The position numbers and the translations under genes were made by a program. From assembly GCA_002197995.1 (NCBI GenBank), contig NGZR01000001.1, forward strand, positions 6,324,001-6,388,000: DNA of 64,000 nucleotides. Direction: 5' to 3'. The notes beneath the pieces are model-generated. The model was given only the letters and a program-made list of their open reading frames with translations. It was not told the DNA's origin and searched no databases. Source of the DNA: Gaeumannomyces sp. JS-464. Lineage: Eukaryota; Ascomycota; Sordariomycetes; Magnaporthales; Magnaporthaceae. This document shows, piece by piece, positions 59,178 through 64,000 of the stretch. Each line of letters opens with the position of its first letter. The stretch's first letter is position 1.

Positions 59178-60068
59178 ATGGCCATGGGTCTGTTGGCGAA
59201 GCTTCTATTCGCCGCGTCGGCAGCGTCTCTCTCTGCAGCTTCGCCTGTCGGCCTGGACCCTCAAGCATTGGAGCCAGCCACGCAATTGCCGATCAGCGAC
59301 ACGGGGACGGAAGGCGCGCCGGGACTAGACCAAAGCGAAGTCTACTACCAGACAACCTCCGGAGCTAGCACAGTAGAGCCCAACTTCGAGGTTGACGCCA
59401 ACGGCATCCCGCCACTCTCAGAGCGACGAAGAGCACCAGCCCCCGAGGCAGCAGCGCCACGAGAGCTGCTTGCCCCCGAGCTCCAGGAGGCCGCGGAAGC
59501 AGACGCCGCCTGCACATCGACGCTGACGCCGACCCCGCGCTACCCCTGCACCACTGAGGGGTACGAGACCGTGTACCCGTCGACGCGGACCGTGTTCGCG
59601 CAGGTGGACTGCGGGCGGTGCCAGGAGCTGTTCATCCCGCGCGTGGTCTACTTCTGCCCCCTGCGCCGCATCCTCGGCATCCGGACCGTCAACGAGCCGA
59701 GCACGTCCTGGAGTACCGTCTGCGCCGGCCGCGCCACGCGCATCGGCCTCGGCCAACGGGACGACCACCACGCCACGCAAGCAGCTGAAGCAACGGCGCC
59801 CACCAGCTGGGCCGCGGCAGATGAGAACGTTGGGGAGATGCGAGCGAGGCAGGCGGCGTGTCGGACGACGCGCGTGGTCCAACCGCAGCGAACGGCCGGG
59901 CCCGTCGCGACGCAGTATCAGAGGGTGGTGACTGAGACGATGAGGCTCAACTGCGGCGGCTGCCAGCTGCACCTGAGCACTGCGGTTGGGGGGTACGGGC
60001 CCGTCGTCAGGTTCACCACGACGACTACGGTGCCTGCTGAGACGTCGACGGTGTTTGTCTGCCAGTGA
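59178..60068 (+). CDS. Secreted Cys-motif protein, unknown function
   Basis: 296 residues without introns. The start gives a signal peptide (MGLLAKLLFAASAASLSAAS) that should be cut near ALA/SP. An Ala/Glu/Pro-rich region (PAPEAAAPRELLAPELQEAA) leads to two similar modules, VDCGRCQELFIPRVV (~59,605) and LNCGGCQLHLSTAV (~59,946). Each is preceded by a paired upstream Cys and a Thr-rich strand and followed by another Cys, with the last Cys at the penultimate residue (FVCQ). This looks like a duplicated ~90-residue disulfide module. I do not recognise the family. A cell-wall, adhesion or effector role is possible but unsupported. Confidence 0.72.
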   Translation: MAMGLLAKLLFAASAASLSAASPVGLDPQALEPATQLPISDTGTEGAPGLDQSEVYYQTTSGASTVEPNFEVDANGIPPLSERRRAPAPEAAAPRELLAPELQEAAEADAACTSTLTPTPRYPCTTEGYETVYPSTRTVFAQVDCGRCQELFIPRVVYFCPLRRILGIRTVNEPSTSWSTVCAGRATRIGLGQRDDHHATQAAEATAPTSWAAADENVGEMRARQAACRTTRVVQPQRTAGPVATQYQRVVTETMRLNCGGCQLHLSTAVGGYGPVVRFTTTTTVPAETSTVFVCQ

Positions 60069-60869
60069 GAGGTGGGCGATACGCGCGAGCATGCTTCGGC
60101 CTTGGCGACCTTTACCCCGGTCTCGGGGCTTTCTATGCCTTTCACTATATTCGGGCTTTAGGAGGGACGGCCTTGCGCTATTAGTATTCTTTTTTGGAGA
60201 ACCATAATCACACAAAAATCAAAAAACCTCACCAGCAGGAATAGAAACGGAGCTGTGGGCATTCCTTATTACTAGATACATCGGGAAGAGGGCTACGAGG
60301 AATAGCGTATGATGGCGGGCTTGGGGAACCCACTCGGGCTGAACATATGCTTGTCAATATCTTGCGGTCCCACAGGATAACAACTTTTAAGAAAACACCA
60401 TCGTAATGGATGTTACTCCGTAGTGTTCCTGCCACGGCAAAAGCCAAAAGGGGGCTCACTAAATACCCCTAACCAAGCTTGTGATATTTTTATCCGACTT
60501 GAAAGGGCGAAAGAGATTTGCGCATGGTGAAACTCTCTGTTGGCCTAGGTCTTTAACTTCTAGCTCGCATTTACGTATCACATTAATTCGTAGTTGGGAC
60601 TGCAGGTTAAAGGCAATGAGTCTGTGAGAACTCTGGGTGGTTGATTCACATCTCGTGGAACTACTTGTTGACGAAAAAAAGAATGTCTATTTTGCGCTGA
60701 CATATTAAACTCAGTTCGTCAAGAGATCCGAAGAATTACCGGTTGCGATTACTAAATAGTGAGGACAGATACGAAAAGAAACAGACAGCATATCATCGAG
60801 CCTAGTAAAAGAAATCAATACAGCCGAAGGACTGAGCCTGTGGTATCCTGACAGCTCCCATCGTCAAAG
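60069..60869. other. Intergenic, AT-richer, no gene seen
   Basis: 3' flank of the secreted-protein gene. No coding pattern is recognised. Confidence 0.5.
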
Positions 60870-61172
60870 TCACTTGTTTGAGCTGCCAGAGCCTCCAAAC
60901 AAGCTGCCGACAGTACTTCCGACAGACTCGGGGCCCGTCCTTGCCGCACCCGCGACGGACCCTGCGCCCTGCGTCACAGTCGAAGGGCCCACGTACTGGC
61001 CCTGCTCATCCTTCCCGTCGCTCGAGCCGGTTGAGACCCTCCTTGGAGATCAGGTCGCCGACCGGGCGGGCAAGTCCCTCCTGGCCCAGCTGGTCCCGAC
61101 GGCGTTGTTGATGCCATCTTGGAGAGTGTCGACCTGCTTGACGCCCGTGACCTTGGTCTTGCTCAGGTTATC
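60870..61172 (-). pseudogene. Ser/Gly-rich protein fragment (C-terminal part), interrupted by a poly-C tract
   Basis: The minus strand reads NLSKTKVTGVKQVDTLQDGI, then after a one-base shift QEGLARPVGDLISKEGLNRL and a Gly/Ser-rich end (VGSTVGSLFGGSGSSNK, stop at 60,870). It looks like the tail of a small fungal Gly-rich protein. The 5' part cannot be followed through the 26-base homopolymer at 61,173-61,198. Confidence 0.4.
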
Positions 61173-61198
61173 GGGGGGGGGGGGGGGGGGGGGGGGGG
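61173..61198. repeat. G26 homopolymer
   Basis: 26 uninterrupted G on the plus strand (poly-C on the coding strand of the fragment at 60.9-61.2 kb). Confidence 0.9.
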
Positions 61199-64000
61199 CA
61201 GCCAGGCGAGGCTGTCGACTGTAGCAAAAGTGGAGCTAGCAACAGGCGTGATAGGCCGCAGCCGCTGGGTAGGGGAGCAGAAGGAGAGGGGGGTGGCTGC
61301 TCCTCGAGGCCGGTTTCTTGATCTTGCCACCGCTGCTTTTTGCCTCTAACCTCGTCCACCAAGCTCTGCATTCTCAACCTCTTTCATCAATCTTGACAGT
61401 GGAAGCCCGTTGGAAGCTCATCGTAAAAGTGCACCCCTCCCTGGCAACTCCAGCTAAGCCAAGGCCAAATTCAAGGGACCGAAGCCACCAGCCCAACCAT
61501 CCTTGGTGTAAATCGTCAAAAGTGACTAACCTCCAGCCACTCCAGGCTCTCATTCATTCTTGGTTTGCACAATTTAACCGACACCCACGGGCCTGCGTGA
61601 TAAGGGATACCCTCACGGCAGAATGGAAATTGGGCCACTTTGCTCGTGAAGAGTATGGTTCCAAATCCTTCCATTCAGTCGTGTACTCCGGGCGGGAACT
61701 CCTGGGCCAATAAGGATCCTTGTGCCTTTGCGTGTCGGCAGGAGCTGAGCACGCAGGAGCTCGGTACGAGACTCGGGTCTAGACTCAACTGTTCAGCAGC
61801 CTATGGGCTCGTTCCTACTCCAGGAATGCCTCTTTCATACGATGTGCATGATTAGCCACGATCAGTGTATGCCAATCGGCATTGCTCCATTGTTAGCCCG
61901 TCGTGTTGGCTCGTTCACATACGCACGTAAGTACGGAAGACCAGTGGAGGTGAATTAGTAACTGAGGTGGCTTTGAGGCCTCGCCTTGACCCCATAGGTC
62001 GACGGTGTTCAGCTGGGTCGGTGTCGGGGAGAAAAAGAGACTATGGATGCGTGGCGCCACTCGTGACAGTTTACAAGCACGCATGGAGATCGCGATGCCC
62101 CTCAGACCATGCAGGGGTGCAGGAACTGTCTGGGTTCTCGGCTCTCAAGCCCTGACCAGCCACCGCTCGTGGCCGGCTGGAACCGGTCAGTGACCTAGCC
62201 AGGACTAGCCCATGACAAAAAGGAGTCGGCCTTGAGCGCCACAGGGGACTATCGAATTGGGCGACGGAGCTAGACCGCATCTGACGGGTTGTTGCCGGTA
62301 TCACCATTAGCAAGAGCCAGGAGCCAAATATGTCAAGATCCACTGGCACACCGAGCAGCGCCAAACGTGGATGAACGAATACAGGTGGGTAGCTTTAGAC
62401 TAACTGTTCTGCCAGCGTATGTAGTCCTCTTTTCCGTCTCCTGAACGTAGATTCGGGACCTTCCGCTCGGGCGCATCTACGAGTCCCGGCCGAGCAGGAC
62501 CTTCAGGCTGGGCCCAACACGAATGGAGTGAAGGGAACAATGCAGCTTTCGTACTTTCAGCTCCTACGGCTCCGCTCAGTCGCCCGGATTTAACCGGGAC
62601 CCCGAGTCCAAATCACAGGCAGCCAGGCTCCGTCCGATGGCGGAATCCGATGGCCCAGACTGGCGGGTTCGCTGCGTGGTGAAGTCAGAGGCAGGGACTC
62701 TGCAGTTCTTGGGAGGCCATGGAGTGTGTATAACGGCAGGTGTGGCCGGAGCCTGACCTCCTTTCGTGTCGTCAAACATGGCGCGCGACTTTCAGCTTCC
62801 CGAGCTAGAGTTGTGTGGGTGGTAGACTTGAGGCATCAGTAATCGCGATGCATGGCCGAACATTGGGGATCAAGGGAAGAGGGAGGGTCGGCAAACAAAG
62901 GCGCCAACCTGACTCGTTGGAGCTAGCGGTGGCTTGACAGGTATGGACATGGCTTGCTGGAGGGTTGGAGGGTTGCCCCAACAGGGGGGTTCTGCTAGCT
63001 GATCTTTCCCCAGAGAGCCACCGCTAGAGCCGATGGACAAAGAGGAGTCGAGCAAGCCCCGTGCGGCTGTTGACGTGCCACAGAAATGGCGCGGCGCTTT
63101 GTCGTTGTGGGCTTTGTTGGAGAAAAGTAATTCCCAGGGCGGGGAGGCAAATTTCTTTGTCGAGGAAAGACGCAACACTCTGTCCCTATCTCTGAGACTG
63201 GGAAGAATGATGAGCCTTGGGCTAATCTTCACGCGGAGAGAGAGCAGACGCTCCACGGTGGCTTTTTTTTTTTTTTCTCTCAACATAAACTCGACAGTTG
63301 CATGTGTGTCAACAAGATGGAGCGCTTTTTTTTCCTGATGCAACGAGATGCCAACGTCCAGCGGGTCCGGTTAGGGTTGTGGGGCGCCGGATCTGCGCAA
63401 AAGCAGGGCAAGACAGCACAGAGGCACAGCGGCTGGGTCACCCCGGTTAGAGTGCCTGGGCACCTGGGCAAGCTGAGCTGCGAGCCAACGGGCAGGCCAG
63501 AGGGTCGAGTTGGTCGGGGTCTGGGCCCAGTGCCGTCACGCGGCGACAACACCGCGGCATTCTCAACGCTGATATCCCAAGACCCATTGTCGTGTTCGGG
63601 ATTGGGAAAGGTCTCGCTTAATTAAGCGACGCAGAGGAAGCTGAGTACCGAGCAGGCACGCACCTAGGTCAGTCAGGAATGCAGAACAGACGCAGGGAGG
63701 GTTCATGCCGTGTGCAACGCGAGACGAGGCGGAATGTGGGAACCAACCTACCTCCTTGGAATGCCGCCGGAAACGCTGCGGCGAAGGCGGCGCACCTGGG
63801 CACGTTGGGCTTGACAGCCCTGGGATCTGCAGCTTTTCCTTTCGCGTTGGTTCATGGGTCTGATAGCTGCAAGGGGCTTAACGGCGATGTTGGCCTCGGG
63901 TTTGTTGTAGGTCTAGCTGGCACGCTAGGCATCGGGGCTGCTCGGCCACCAGAAATCACAATCCCACGCATGTTTCTCGTCTCGGTGAAGCCCATGCCAG
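61199..64000. other. Gene-poor end of window
   Basis: Short frames overlap on both strands with no domain, start context or splice pattern. From about 63,739 to the end one plus-strand frame stays open (reading LGTLGLTALGSAAFPFALVH) and could be the 5' part of a gene leaving the window, but nothing identifies it. Confidence 0.4.

Noticed and set aside
55150..60068. Secondary-metabolite cluster around the Zn2Cys6 factor
   Set aside because: No PKS, NRPS, terpene or tailoring enzyme is present on either side in the window.
59418..60215. 265-codon frame on the minus strand opposite the secreted-protein gene
   Set aside because: The plus-strand frame has a signal peptide, patterned cysteines and a TATA box; the minus frame is an Arg-rich shadow of GC-rich codons.
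1..64000. CRISPR arrays, bacterial operons or prophage
   Set aside because: Introns, nuclear housekeeping genes and RIP show eukaryotic nuclear DNA; no spaced repeat array of CRISPR type exists.

Overview
The window looks like nuclear DNA of a filamentous ascomycete, most likely a Sordariomycete. Genes have short GT-AG introns with CTAAC/CTGAC-type branch points and GC-rich codons. Housekeeping products are clearly fungal. The transposons carry C-to-T mutations and stop codons typical of repeat-induced point mutation (RIP). The order is inferred; no species is claimed.

Layout. 1-0.6 kb: 3' end of a METTL16/DUF890-type U6 snRNA m6A methyltransferase. 1.1-16 kb: an accessory island with a HET-S homologue (HeLo domain plus two-repeat prion-forming tail), a divergent NB-ARC/TPR NLR-like gene with a C-terminal membrane anchor, a gag/retropepsin-like gene, a decayed alpha/beta hydrolase, a divergent pair of long coiled-coil proteins and a small membrane protein. 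17.6-20.2 kb: an 891-bp terminal-inverted-repeat element with 8-bp target duplications, and a protein-kinase relic split by a local inversion. 20.56-38.21 kb: a nested set of transposons. A ~300-bp PIF/Harbinger-like MITE is interrupted by a ~3-kb Fot1/pogo transposon, which is interrupted by a Ty3/gypsy element (22,590-31,542) and a Ty1/copia element (32,269-37,661); each layer has matching ends and target duplications. 39-55 kb: a compact housekeeping block with NUP49, FIP1, RPC31, HSM3-like, SEC7 and the E2 subunit of pyruvate dehydrogenase. 55-64 kb: a Zn2Cys6 transcription factor, a secreted Cys-motif protein, a Ser/Gly-rich tail fragment and a largely gene-free end.

The most interesting biology is at 1.1-6.6 kb. 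A HET-S-type cell-death executor lies head-to-head with an NLR, the arrangement of fungal amyloid-signalling modules such as het-S/nwd2. The NLR here is NB-ARC/TPR rather than NACHT/WD40, and it has a putative membrane tail. Whether its short N-terminus carries a HET-S-like amyloid motif is suggestive, not proven.

Caveat: many genes, including essential ones (SEC7, NUP49, RPC31), show single-base frame breaks, often at short G or C runs. These look like assembly indels rather than true pseudogenes, so broken frames outside the RIP-mutated transposons should not be over-read. Intron and frameshift positions below were read by eye.
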